Source of the DNA: Clostridium sp. CAG:138
Lineage (GTDB): Bacteria; Bacillota; Clostridia; Christensenellales; CAG-138
Direction of reading: 5' to 3'
Assembly: GCA_000435055.1 (NCBI GenBank)
Contig: FR879702.1
Span: forward strand, 49,703-68,432
DNA length: 18,730 nucleotides
Shown: piece by piece, positions 7,216 through 14,921 of the stretch
Numbering within the stretch: position 1 is the stretch's first letter
Layout: every line of letters starts with the position of its first letter
Position numbers and translations under genes: made by a program
The notes under the pieces: generated by a model
What the model was told of the DNA's origin: nothing
Database searches by the model: none
Seen by the model: only the letters and a program-made list of their open reading frames with translations

Positions 7216-9243
7216 TTACCTGTTATTCAGCGGCACCTTGACCATTCGATAGCGGTTGTTTTCTTTTATGAGTCCGCATTCGAAAGCGGCTATCAGCATT
7301 TCCAACTGTCGAATCTGTTCGCGAAGTTCAACACCTTTGTCACAGTCGCTGACACGCATTTGACCCTTTGTTGCAAGGATGTTTTCAACCTCGGTGGTTG
7401 AGTGGATATCCATGTTTTCACGAATGGCTTTTTCAAAGCTTACAAAGGGTTCATGCGCAACGATATACAGCCCGCGTGAATCATAAACGAGGGTGTAGCC
7501 GGCGATGCCTGTGGTTTTTTGATAGTACTTTGAGAAGCCGCCGTCAATGACGATAAGGCTTCCGCCCGCTTTAATCGGATTCTCGCCGTTGATTTTTTCA
7601 ACCGGAATATGTCCGTTGACAATTACGGCACGATCCGTATCCGTGATGCCGAACTCGTTAAGAATTCGAATTGCAAGATCCTTAGTGTCCTGATATTTGT
7701 AGTAAGCATTGCGCTTTTCTTTGTGGGACTTACTGTCGTCGATCTCAACACGTTCGAAAGTTGTCATTTTGTTTTTGCCGAACAGCGGGGAATCGGGTCC
7801 GCACCAGAGATACCACATCAGATCAAGCTCATGGGTTTTCCGCATTGAAGGTTCGGCAAAGTAAAGCCGCTTTACCTCAGCATCAATATAATCGAACATC
7901 TGCTTGCCGCTGCGGGGAACGCCGTCGCCGAAATCGACAGCTTTAAAACTGCCGTCCTCATTAAGCGGAACAAGTGCGTGGAACATCAGGTTGTTGTTCT
8001 CAATGCGATAGAGTTCGCCTTTGTCGATAAAGAACTTGATGTGTTTTTGCAGGGTCGGACTGTTGAGGAAAGAATCGCGCAGCTCGTTGATTATGGTTTC
8101 CTCTTCATCGGACAGGGTATACGGATCATCCGGGTTGATTGTCGGGAAATCGGCATCCTTTATGGGATAGGTGATGCCGTCAATCGTTACTGTGCTGTTC
8201 ACTCTGTCGATCGTGTCCAAAAACAGGCGATGGTCAAGCTTATAGTTCGGATTCCGCATTATGAGCTGTCCTTCGAGTTTATGCATGATAACGAAAATCG
8301 CCTTATGCAGCTTTGCGCGGATATTGACTTCGGGATTATCGTAGTATGCTTCCGATGAAGTCTTGCGCGGACGAAAATGCAGCGCGCTCTTATATGTGCT
8401 TTGTGCAAACATCAGCAGGTGACGCAGATTGATTCCGTAGACGTTCTCGATAAGGTCCAGATTGCCGTGGCGGAAACTGTTCGTCAACACGCCGGCAATA
8501 CATGTTTTTTCGCCGAGCGCTGCGCCCATCCAAAGGATATCATGGTTACCCCACTGAATATCAACGGACGGATGCTTTAAAAGCAGGTCGAGGATACGAT
8601 GAGGTTCTGTTCCGCGGTCGTAAATATCTCCCACTATATGAAGTTTATCTACAGCAAGCTTTTTGATGGCATCTGTAAGAGCAACAATTACACGCTCCGC
8701 ATAATCGTGGCGGATGATGGAGTCAAAAATCTCGTCGTAGTAGCCGTCAAGATCGTGGAAATTTACGCGGGCAGTGAGAAGTTCTTCGATGATATAAGAA
8801 AATCGGGGATCAAGCGTTTTACGCAGCCTCGAACGGGTATACTTGCTGCTGATTTTGCGCCCGAGAACGATGAGGTTGCGCAGCGTTGCTTTGTACCATG
8901 CGTCGGTATCCTCAACGTTTTCCAGTTCGAGCTTAATTTTTTGCTTTGGATAGTATACGATTGTTGCAAGAGTTTCACGCTCGTCAAAGCTGAGCCTGTC
9001 AACAAAAAGTCGTTCAATTTCACGACGAATAACGCCCGATGCATTGTTCAAAATATGTTCGAATGCATCACCCTGACCATGAAGATCGCTCATGAAATGC
9101 TCCGTCGGTTTCGGCAGCGCAAGAATTGAGCTCAGGTTAACGATCTCGGTCATTGCGTATTCGACTGTCGGGAAAGTTTTTGCAAGTTGGGTAAGGAAAA
9201 GATAGTTTTCATTGAGTTCTTTTTCGGTGAATGCCGTGTTCAT
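7216..9243 (-). CDS. fbp: Fructose-1,6-bisphosphatase, class III
   Basis: A cytosolic enzyme hydrolysing fructose 1,6-bisphosphate to fructose 6-phosphate in gluconeogenesis. The product of 675 residues has the length of the large Firmicutes class III enzymes, which are metallophosphoesterase-fold proteins. Visible metal-site motifs are SDLHGQGDAF (52-61), GDIYDRG (205-211) and GNHD (232-235). VNGHIPVEKINGENPIKAGG lies near the C-terminus, then a DGGFSKYYQ segment. The frame stays open upstream to 9336, but ATG 9243 has a GGAGG six bases ahead and aligns with the family's usual N-terminus, while the longer version would begin inside the promoter. It is transcribed from 9327-9355, with a terminator-like hairpin in the leader. 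Fructose 6-phosphate made here is a transketolase substrate, and a transketolase gene lies 2 kb away on the other strand. Confidence 0.96.
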   Translation of the reverse strand: MNTAFTEKELNENYLFLTQLAKTFPTVEYAMTEIVNLSSILALPKPTEHFMSDLHGQGDAFEHILNNASGVIRREIERLFVDRLSFDERETLATIVYYPKQKIKLELENVEDTDAWYKATLRNLIVLGRKISSKYTRSRLRKTLDPRFSYIIEELLTARVNFHDLDGYYDEIFDSIIRHDYAERVIVALTDAIKKLAVDKLHIVGDIYDRGTEPHRILDLLLKHPSVDIQWGNHDILWMGAALGEKTCIAGVLTNSFRHGNLDLIENVYGINLRHLLMFAQSTYKSALHFRPRKTSSEAYYDNPEVNIRAKLHKAIFVIMHKLEGQLIMRNPNYKLDHRLFLDTIDRVNSTVTIDGITYPIKDADFPTINPDDPYTLSDEEETIINELRDSFLNSPTLQKHIKFFIDKGELYRIENNNLMFHALVPLNEDGSFKAVDFGDGVPRSGKQMFDYIDAEVKRLYFAEPSMRKTHELDLMWYLWCGPDSPLFGKNKMTTFERVEIDDSKSHKEKRNAYYKYQDTKDLAIRILNEFGITDTDRAVIVNGHIPVEKINGENPIKAGGSLIVIDGGFSKYYQKTTGIAGYTLVYDSRGLYIVAHEPFVSFEKAIRENMDIHSTTEVENILATKGQMRVSDCDKGVELREQIRQLEMLIAAFECGLIKENNRYRMVKVPLNNR

Positions 9244-9287
9244 GAATACCTCCGATATTAAATATTCCTCATCAACGTTATGCACAC

Positions 9288-9311
9288 AAAAAACAGACAG
9301 AAGCTGTCTGT
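9288..9311 (-). terminator. Terminator-like hairpin in the fbp leader
   Basis: On the minus strand an 8-bp perfect stem (ACAGACAG, 3-base loop, CTGTCTGT; complement of 9293-9311) runs directly into a T6 tract (complement of 9288-9293). It lies downstream of the fbp promoter and upstream of its ATG. GAAGC (minus, 9318-9314) and GCTTC (minus, 9304-9300) could form a competing stem. It may be an attenuator, or a terminator stopping readthrough from the upstream NlpC/P60 gene. Confidence 0.65.
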
Positions 9312-9326
9312 GTGCTTCTTTAAGCA

Positions 9327-9355
9327 AGTATAACATCTTCTTTGATTTTAATCAA
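9327..9355 (-). promoter_or_regulatory. Promoter of fbp
   Basis: On the minus strand, TTGATT (complement of 9350-9355) and TATACT (complement of 9327-9332) are 17 bases apart. The predicted start is near 9320, so the leader hairpin begins almost at the 5' end of the transcript. Confidence 0.7.
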
Positions 9356-9409
9356 CCCCCGAACATTCATTTCACGCCGAGGAGGGATTGTTTTTTGCCT
9401 GTCGGTGTT

Positions 9410-9428
9410 GCAGTTGCGGAACAACTGC
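9410..9428 (-). other. Hairpin just past the NlpC/P60 stop
   Basis: GCAGTTG (9410-9416) and CAACTGC (9422-9428) form a 7-bp stem with a 5-base loop, starting 6 bases beyond the minus-strand stop codon at 9435. No T tract follows on the minus strand, so it is not a canonical intrinsic terminator. Confidence 0.45.
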
Positions 9429-9434
9429 CGGAAC

Positions 9435-10817
9435 TTAAAAAACCCGTCTGCCCCATGCCAAATGGGTATTGAACCAATTGCCTGCATTGGAAATCACAAC
9501 CGAACCCGCTGTTGCGGAAGCATGGAGAAAACTGTTGTTTCCGAGATAAACGCCTACATGCGAAATTCGGGAATAAGCATCATCGTAAAAGAAAACGAGA
9601 TCTCCGCGAATAAGGTTTTCTTTGCCGTCGATTCGCTGCCATCCGGCATAGTTTGAATAACCGGCGGCGTTAAGTCTGCCTATGTTCAGTCCTGCCTGAC
9701 GCAGACAGTAGTAAACAAGCCCGGAACAGTCAAACAAATCAGGACCTGAGCTGCCGAACACATACGGCTTGCCAAGTTGCGAATACAACGCATCTATGAA
9801 TTGTTCAAGCCCTTGTGACGGTGCGGGCGCTGTTGTCGGGGTCGGTGCAGGCGACTGTGTCGGACTTGGTGTCGGCGTCGGCTTTGGCGTCGGTGTGGGT
9901 CTCGGTGACGGTGTCGGGGCTGCTGTCGGTGCGGCGGACGCAGTTGCAATTGCAGTTGGTTTCGGCGACGGCGTTGATGTCGGCGCGGGCGGCAGTGTGG
10001 GTGTCGGAGAAGCAGCAGGCATCGGCAATGATGACGGCACCGGGGAGGGAGCGGGGGAAACGGTATAATACGGTTCACCGGTCTCGAAAGGAAGATTGCC
10101 GTCATCCACAGCATAAGCGGAAAAAATCAGATTAAAAGCTTCGGTGTCCACAACGCTGCTTTCGGGCAGGTTATTGCTCAGCCGGAATTGCTCAACAGCA
10201 GTCCGCGTTGCCATTCCGAAATAACCGTTGATTTTTTCGGAATAGTATCCGAGCTGCATCAGACGTTCCTGAAGCATGCGAACATCGTTTCCAACGTTGC
10301 CGTATTCAATAACATATTCGACAGGTGCATCCGAATACAGCAGACGGAGAAGAGTCTCATCAACCTCACCACTTTGTGCCAAATGATTCGCACGCTGGAA
10401 AAGTTTAACGGCTTGTTCGAGCGGTTTGTTAAAAACATCCGAAGGTTCATCGGAAGGCAGATACCCAAGTAGCATAAGTCTTTGCTGCATATCGTTTACA
10501 TGTTTGTCACAATCTCCGAGTTTGTATACCTTGCCCGGAACTATTTCGTATTTGCTTTGACACACCGAACCCGCATTGTTTGGTGCAGGCGTTGCAGGCA
10601 TCGTATCGAAAAACGAAAGGTCATTGTCGGGACTTGCAACCGCGTTCCGCAATGCCGAAACATCAAGATTCCGATAATTTGTATTTATAAAAATAAATGA
10701 AAACAGTATTAAAAACAGAACAAGCAGTGCGGGAAGGCGCACCGACCGAAGGCAGCTGCCGACAGCCGCGGAAGCTTTTTTCTGCAAAGAGTGATTTGAG
10801 CCCCTGTTTTTTTTCAT
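9435..10817 (-). CDS. NlpC/P60 peptidoglycan hydrolase with two peptidoglycan-binding domains
   Basis: 460 residues. A basic N-terminus is followed by a membrane helix (about 28-46) that anchors the protein or acts as an uncleaved signal. Two PG_binding_1-type repeats follow (about 98-165 and 170-232), each with the LQ-x-RL-x-x-LGY-type core (MQQRLMLLGYLPS and LQERLMQLGYYSE). A Pro/Thr/Ser/Ala-rich linker (about 252-335) leads to a C-terminal NlpC/P60 cysteine peptidase domain. Catalytic residues are evident: C364 in FDCSGLV, H420 in ISHVGVYLG and H432 in FLHAS. The family cleaves D-Glu-meso-DAP or similar stem-peptide bonds, so a role in wall remodelling is likely. Its promoter at 10857-10885 is divergent from that of transketolase. 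The start ATG 10817 has only a weak ribosome site (GGGGTG), but the N-terminal layout supports it. Confidence 0.92.
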   Translation of the reverse strand: MKKNRGSNHSLQKKASAAVGSCLRSVRLPALLVLFLILFSFIFINTNYRNLDVSALRNAVASPDNDLSFFDTMPATPAPNNAGSVCQSKYEIVPGKVYKLGDCDKHVNDMQQRLMLLGYLPSDEPSDVFNKPLEQAVKLFQRANHLAQSGEVDETLLRLLYSDAPVEYVIEYGNVGNDVRMLQERLMQLGYYSEKINGYFGMATRTAVEQFRLSNNLPESSVVDTEAFNLIFSAYAVDDGNLPFETGEPYYTVSPAPSPVPSSLPMPAASPTPTLPPAPTSTPSPKPTAIATASAAPTAAPTPSPRPTPTPKPTPTPSPTQSPAPTPTTAPAPSQGLEQFIDALYSQLGKPYVFGSSGPDLFDCSGLVYYCLRQAGLNIGRLNAAGYSNYAGWQRIDGKENLIRGDLVFFYDDAYSRISHVGVYLGNNSFLHASATAGSVVISNAGNWFNTHLAWGRRVF

Positions 10818-10856
10818 TTCACGGATTCACCCCGAATCTTTTGTTTGACTGTTTCT

Positions 10857-10885
10857 ATTATACAACAAAACAAGACTTTTTTCCA
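10857..10885 (-). promoter_or_regulatory. Promoter of the NlpC/P60 gene
   Basis: On the minus strand there is a perfect TATAAT (complement of 10857-10862). A -35 of TGGAAA (complement of 10880-10885, four of six matches) lies 17 bases upstream. It gives a leader of about 35 nt before the ATG at 10817. Confidence 0.6.
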
Positions 10886-10929
10886 TGAGAAATCCGAGCC
10901 TGCGCAAAGGAAGCTGAATAATGTTCTTT

Positions 10930-10951
10930 CCGTTAAAGTCGGAATTAACGG
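10930..10951. promoter_or_regulatory. Inverted repeat in the divergent NlpC/P60-transketolase region
   Basis: CCGTTAA (10930-10936) and TTAACGG (10945-10951) form a perfect 7-bp repeat with an 8-base spacer, about 45 bp upstream of the NlpC/P60 -35 box. Two weaker repeats follow: ATAAAT/ATTTAT at 10956-10976 and CGATAT/ATATCG at 11013-11034. They look like possible regulator sites in a region of about 300 bp that otherwise holds only the two promoters. Confidence 0.4.
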
Positions 10952-11043
10952 TCACATAAATCTTTAAGACATTTATCTTTGAAATATATACGTACTTTGA
11001 CTGTAATGCGTTCGATATTCAAATAAATATATCGCAAATTCGG

Positions 11044-11072
11044 TTGTAAAGGCGCGAAAACGGCTGTATAAT
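11044..11072 (+). promoter_or_regulatory. Promoter of the transketolase gene
   Basis: TTGTAA (11044-11049) and a perfect TATAAT (11067-11072) are 17 bases apart. The predicted start is near 11079, which makes an upstream in-frame ATG at 11088 an unlikely translation start. Confidence 0.75.
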
Positions 11073-11123
11073 TATAATTGCCGCAGAATGCGACGTAAAA
11101 ACATGACACGGAGACACGAAAGC

Positions 11124-13118
11124 ATGAGTACTAACTTTGACAGGCTTACAGTAAACACAATCCGCACTCTCGTTGCAGATGCTGTTCAAAAAGCGAACAG
11201 CGGACATCCGGGACTTGCTATCGGTGCAGCACCGATGGCTCTTTCCGTTTTCAAGCAAATGCGGCACAACCCCGCAAATCCTTCATGGCGCGGCCGTGAC
11301 AGATTTGTTTTGAGTGCAGGTCATGCATCCATGCTTGAGTATTCGCTTCTTCACCTTTTCGGCTATGATGTATCAATTGACGACATCAAGAATTTCCGTC
11401 AGCTCGGCAGCAAAACGGCAGGGCATCCCGAGTACGGCAACATTGCGGGAATCGAAGCCACAACCGGCCCGCTCGGACAGGGATTTGCAATGGCTGTCGG
11501 CATGGCGATGGCAGAGAAGCATCTCGCTTCGGTATTCAACCGCGATGAATTCCGTGTATATGACAATAACACATACGTGCTCATGGGTGACGGCTGCATG
11601 ATGGAAGGCGTTGCTTCGGAAGCAGCATCTCTTGCGGGGACGCTGGAGCTTGGCAAGCTGATTGCGCTTTATGACAGCAACAGGATAACTATTGAAGGCA
11701 GCACGGACATTACTTTCTGCGAAGACGTCCGTAAACGTTTTGAGAGCTACGGTTGGCAGGTAATCAGCGTTGATGACGGTGAAAACATGACGCTTATCGC
11801 CGATGCTCTTGAAAGCGCAAAGAATGAAAACAAAAAGCCCTCGCTCATCATTGTCAGGACGAACATTGCGCAGGGCACACCCAAGCAGGGAAGTGCCTCT
11901 TCTCACGGTTCACCTTTGGGCGAAGAGAATATTTCCGAATGGAAAAAATCCATCGGTTGGGATTATGAACCTTTCACTGTGCCTGCCGAGGTTTATGACT
12001 ATCTTGCCGACTTTGCGGCAAATAATCGCGAGCGTGAAAATGCCTACAATTCGATGATTGCAGAATATGAGCGTCGTTACCCGGAACTCTATGCCGAGCT
12101 GCTCCGCTGGAACTCCGCAGAATTGCCGGAAGAACTTTATAACGATGATAGCATTTTCGAGTTCGAAAACAAAAAAACAGCGACACGGTCCTGCTCCGGT
12201 ACTGTGCTCAACAGACTTGTGAAGTATTTCCCGTCCATGTTCGGCGGCAGTGCGGATCTTGCACCGTCCAACAATACAGAACTGAAAGGATTCGAGTTTT
12301 TCGGCAGAGAAACACCGCAGGGAAAGAATATCCACTTTGGTGTTCGTGAATTTGCTATGGCAGCAATCTGCAACGGCATTTCGCTTTACGGCGGTTTGTT
12401 GCCGTTCTGCGCAACCTTCCTTGTTTTTTCCGATTACCTCAAGCCCGCAGTGCGTCTTTCCGCACTGATGAAGCAGCGTGTGCTTTACATCATGACACAT
12501 GACAGCATCGGCGTCGGAGAAGACGGTCCCACACATCAGCCGATAGAACAGCTGGATATGTTCCGCGCAGAACCGAACACATATGTTTTCCGTCCTGCGG
12601 ACGGCAGAGAGACAGCGGCAGCATACCTCAGTGCGCTTAGGTTGGCGGCTCCCTCCGTTATTACGCTTTCCCGCCAGAATTTGCCGCAACTCGATGGTTC
12701 CGGCAAATCGGCAATGAAGGGCGGATATGTAATCGGTCACGAATATGCAGAAAAGAATCTTGATGCAATTCTGATTGCTTCCGGCAGCGAAGTTGATACT
12801 GCGCTTGAAGCAAAAAAACTGCTTGAAGCAGAAGGGAAGAATGTACGTGTTGTTTCGATGCCCTGCATGGAGCTGTTTTTTGAACAGGATGAAGCCTATC
12901 GCGAAACAGTACTCCCCAAAGCAGTACGTTCAAGAGTTGCGGTTGAAGCACTCGGCGGCATGAGCATGTACAAGCTTGTCGGTTTGGATGGAGAAATTGT
13001 TTCAATGGAAGGCTTTGGAGCTTCTGCTCCCGGCGATGTTCTGTTCAAGCATTTCGGATTTACGGCTGCCAATGTTGCAGCTAAAGTTGAATCGGTTATT
13101 GCTGCAAACAAATGCTGA
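11124..13118 (+). CDS. tkt: Transketolase
   Basis: A thiamine-diphosphate enzyme that moves two-carbon units between sugar phosphates (xylulose 5-phosphate to ribose 5-phosphate or erythrose 4-phosphate) in the non-oxidative pentose phosphate pathway. It is a full single-chain protein of 664 residues, unlike the split two-subunit form found in many other bacteria and archaea. Visible landmarks are NSGHPGLAIGAAPM near the N-terminus, the GDGCMMEG cofactor motif with the following DSN, the SSHGSPLG loop, GSADLAPSN opening the pyrimidine domain, HFGVREFAMAAICNG with the catalytic Glu, and HDSIGVGEDGPTHQP. The ATG at 11124 was chosen over 11088 and 11103 because GGAG lies ten bases upstream and MSTNFDRLTVNTIRTL fits the family start. 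It is transcribed alone, divergent from the NlpC/P60 gene. A terminator at 13244-13274 ends the unit after a 3' region of about 125 nt. Confidence 0.97.
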   Translation: MSTNFDRLTVNTIRTLVADAVQKANSGHPGLAIGAAPMALSVFKQMRHNPANPSWRGRDRFVLSAGHASMLEYSLLHLFGYDVSIDDIKNFRQLGSKTAGHPEYGNIAGIEATTGPLGQGFAMAVGMAMAEKHLASVFNRDEFRVYDNNTYVLMGDGCMMEGVASEAASLAGTLELGKLIALYDSNRITIEGSTDITFCEDVRKRFESYGWQVISVDDGENMTLIADALESAKNENKKPSLIIVRTNIAQGTPKQGSASSHGSPLGEENISEWKKSIGWDYEPFTVPAEVYDYLADFAANNRERENAYNSMIAEYERRYPELYAELLRWNSAELPEELYNDDSIFEFENKKTATRSCSGTVLNRLVKYFPSMFGGSADLAPSNNTELKGFEFFGRETPQGKNIHFGVREFAMAAICNGISLYGGLLPFCATFLVFSDYLKPAVRLSALMKQRVLYIMTHDSIGVGEDGPTHQPIEQLDMFRAEPNTYVFRPADGRETAAAYLSALRLAAPSVITLSRQNLPQLDGSGKSAMKGGYVIGHEYAEKNLDAILIASGSEVDTALEAKKLLEAEGKNVRVVSMPCMELFFEQDEAYRETVLPKAVRSRVAVEALGGMSMYKLVGLDGEIVSMEGFGASAPGDVLFKHFGFTAANVAAKVESVIAANKC

Positions 13119-13164
13119 GAATTGATTTACGGGTGCAAATGATTTCAGCAAATTGACTCGCTGC

Positions 13165-13318
13165 TCGCCCGTACGGACGACATACGATGTTCGCACGGCA
13201 ATATTGTCGTGCATATGGGCGACACCATCGTAATTGCATACAGAACTCGTTCGTCAACCGGCGGACGAGTTTTTGTTCCGATCGAATTGCTGAATGACGC
13301 TGTTGTCCGTACGGGCGA
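13165..13318. repeat. 17-bp inverted repeat flanking the transketolase terminator
   Basis: The arms at 13165-13181 (starting TCGCCCGTACGGAC) and 13302-13318 (ending GTCCGTACGGGCGA) are reverse complements at 16 of 17 positions, with 120 bases between them. The core CCGTACGG is itself palindromic, so the arms also match as direct repeats. Another hairpin (TGCTGA 13113-13118 with TCAGCA 13145-13150) includes the transketolase stop codon. I find no further copy in the window. Confidence 0.55.
13244..13274 (+). terminator. Intrinsic terminator downstream of transketolase
   Basis: The arm AACTCGTTCGTC (13244-13255) pairs along its whole length with GGCGGACGAGTT (13260-13271), with two G-U pairs, around an AACC tetraloop. 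TTTGTT follows. It lies 125 bp past the transketolase stop and upstream of the second MATE gene, separating the two units unless readthrough occurs. Confidence 0.75.
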
Positions 13319-13383
13319 CTTTGCCGGCATTTTCAGCCGTGTTCGTTGAATACGGCGGACAGTTATTGTGAAAGGAGTTTAAA

Positions 13384-14808
13384 TTGAAAGAAAAATCATC
13401 ATTCATTAAACGTTTTGTGGGCAACAAAGCATTCTATGCCGCAGTTCTTGCGATTGCCCTGCCGGTAATGGCGCAGAACGGAATCACCCAATTTGTAGGC
13501 GTGCTGGACAACTTAATGGTCGGAAGAATAGGCACGGAGCAAATGAGCGGTGTTGCGATTGCCAACCAATTGATATTCGTTTTTAATCTCTGCATATTCG
13601 GAGGTCTGTCCGGGGCAGGTATTTTCGGCGCGCAGTTCGCGGGGAAAAGAGATAATGACGGTATTCGTTATGTCTTTCGCTTCAAGCTCATTGTCTGCAT
13701 CATCGTTTGCTGTTTGTCCGTTGCTCTGCTGAGCTTCTTGGATGCACCGCTGATAAATCTGTTTTTACACGAGGGCAGCGAGGAAGGCGATCTGGCTCTG
13801 ACGCTCGCAAGCGGAAGAACATATATCAGAGTTATGCTTTTCGGCCTTGTTCCGTATGCCCTTTCGCAATGTTATGCGTCAAGTTTACGTGAAACAGGCG
13901 AAACCGTAGTTCCCATGATTGGCAGCGGTGCGGCTGTGCTTGTAAACCTTGTGTTTAACTGGCTTCTGATTTTCGGAAAGCTGGGTTTCCCGAAGCTTGG
14001 TGTTGAAGGTGCGGCAATTGCAACCGTGCTTTCGCGCTTTGTCGAGCTTGCAATTATGATGCTTTGGGCGCATACACACACTGCCCGATTCCCGTTTTTC
14101 AAGGGCGTGTATCGGTCTTTGTATTTGCCGAAACGACTTGCAAAAGACATAGTTTTTAAAGGAACTCCTCTGCTTGCAAACGAGGCTTTGTGGTCGGCAG
14201 GTGTTTCGGTAATGAACCAGCGTTATTCCGTTCGCGGACTTGCGGCTGTTGCAGCAGTCAACATAACTTCAACGGTTTCAAACCTTTTTAATGTAGTATT
14301 TATGTCCATCGGCAGCTCCATCGGAATCATCGTCGGCAACCTGCTTGGAGCGAATAAGCTGGAAGAAGCCAAGGATACGGATCGGAAGATTATTGCGCTG
14401 AGTGTTGTGAGCTGTTTTGTTTTCGGCGGCTTGCTCGCGCTGGCATCGCGTTTTATACCCGAACTCTATAACACAACACATGAAGTAAAGCAGCTTTCAA
14501 CGTCATTCCTTCTCGTATCAGCCTGCATCATGCCGTTCAGCGCATTCACGCACGCATGTTATTTCACTCTGCGCTCAGGCGGACAAACAAAGATTACACT
14601 GTTGTTTGACAGCTGTTATATGTGGTGCATAAGCATACCTGTGGCTTACGTGCTCAGCCGTTTCACGGATTTGCCCGTGCTTGCTCTTTTTGCAATCTGC
14701 AACGGATTGGAATTGATAAAATGTGTATTCGGCTATATTCTGCTGAAAAGCGGGAAATGGGTCACCAATATCGTTCAGGACGAGTTGAAACAGGAAGCTG
14801 AAAAATAA
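13384..14808 (+). CDS. MATE family efflux transporter (second copy)
   Basis: 474 residues with about twelve hydrophobic segments. LAIALPVMAQNGITQFVGVL followed by DNLMVGRIGT is the typical first-helix signature of MATE antiporters. The second half starts near KGTPLLANEALWSAGVSVMNQRYS. It is clearly diverged from the MATE protein at 2303-3727 (different N-terminal signature, ITQFVGVLDNLMVG versus ISQIITVVYNMADTFFIG), so the two are not a recent duplication. The start is a TTG at 13384, supported by AAAGGAG at 13371-13377 with six bases of spacing. I find no clear promoter between the terminator at 13244-13274 and this start. Expression may depend on readthrough or a non-consensus promoter. The substrate cannot be inferred. 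Confidence 0.9.
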   Translation: MKEKSSFIKRFVGNKAFYAAVLAIALPVMAQNGITQFVGVLDNLMVGRIGTEQMSGVAIANQLIFVFNLCIFGGLSGAGIFGAQFAGKRDNDGIRYVFRFKLIVCIIVCCLSVALLSFLDAPLINLFLHEGSEEGDLALTLASGRTYIRVMLFGLVPYALSQCYASSLRETGETVVPMIGSGAAVLVNLVFNWLLIFGKLGFPKLGVEGAAIATVLSRFVELAIMMLWAHTHTARFPFFKGVYRSLYLPKRLAKDIVFKGTPLLANEALWSAGVSVMNQRYSVRGLAAVAAVNITSTVSNLFNVVFMSIGSSIGIIVGNLLGANKLEEAKDTDRKIIALSVVSCFVFGGLLALASRFIPELYNTTHEVKQLSTSFLLVSACIMPFSAFTHACYFTLRSGGQTKITLLFDSCYMWCISIPVAYVLSRFTDLPVLALFAICNGLELIKCVFGYILLKSGKWVTNIVQDELKQEAEK

Positions 14809-14830
14809 TTAAAAAAAACCGCATATTCCC

Positions 14831-14859
14831 TTGCGTCCCGGCGAAAAAAATGATAGAAT
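14831..14859 (+). promoter_or_regulatory. Candidate promoter of the sigma-factor operon
   Basis: TAGAAT (14854-14859) lies 17 bases after a weak TTGCGT (14831-14836). A hairpin in the leader (TTTG-CATG with CATG-TG-CAAA, about 14873-14893) precedes the ribosome site AAGGGA (14905-14910). An ECF-like AACC...CGTC pair also exists nearby (about 14816-14837), but its spacing looks two bases short. An autoregulated promoter is therefore possible but unproven. Confidence 0.45.
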
Positions 14860-14921
14860 TTATTTCGGTACATTTGCATGCGCTTCATGTGCAAAAAAAA
14901 GAGCAAGGGAAACGAACTTAA

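Noticed and set aside
9244..9336. N-terminal extension of the fructose bisphosphatase in the same frame
   Set aside because: The extended start overlaps the -10 box, and the frame crosses the leader hairpin. ATG 9243 has a proper GGAGG site and the normal family N-terminus.
9840..10060. Repetitive tract that might suggest a tandem DNA repeat or CRISPR-like array
   Set aside because: The periodicity comes from short degenerate Pro/Thr/Ser codon runs in the NlpC/P60 linker. There are no constant repeats with unique spacers.
9769..10068. Gly/Val/Ala-rich plus-strand open frame opposite the NlpC/P60 linker
   Set aside because: It is the antisense shadow of the Thr/Pro-rich repeats in the NlpC/P60 gene. 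The same holds for the Gly/Ser/Val-rich frame at 16042-16395 opposite the sigma-coupled protein.
11910..12740. 276-codon minus-strand open frame within transketolase
   Set aside because: It is antisense to highly conserved transketolase coding sequence, with no ribosome site or recognisable family.
13149..13349. Plus-strand open frame of about 66 codons between transketolase and the MATE gene, containing NIVVHMGDTIVIAYRTR and NDAVVRTGDFAGIF, faintly reminiscent of RemB/DUF370 segments
   Set aside because: It has no ATG or ribosome site at its 5' end. It contains the 12-bp terminator and sits within an inverted repeat whose palindromic cores generate the similar peptide pieces. The matching pieces would be in the wrong order for DUF370.
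14813..14840. Possible canonical ECF -35/-10 promoter upstream of the sigma gene
   Set aside because: The AACC to CGTC spacing is about two bases shorter than typical ECF promoters, so it is mentioned only as a possibility.
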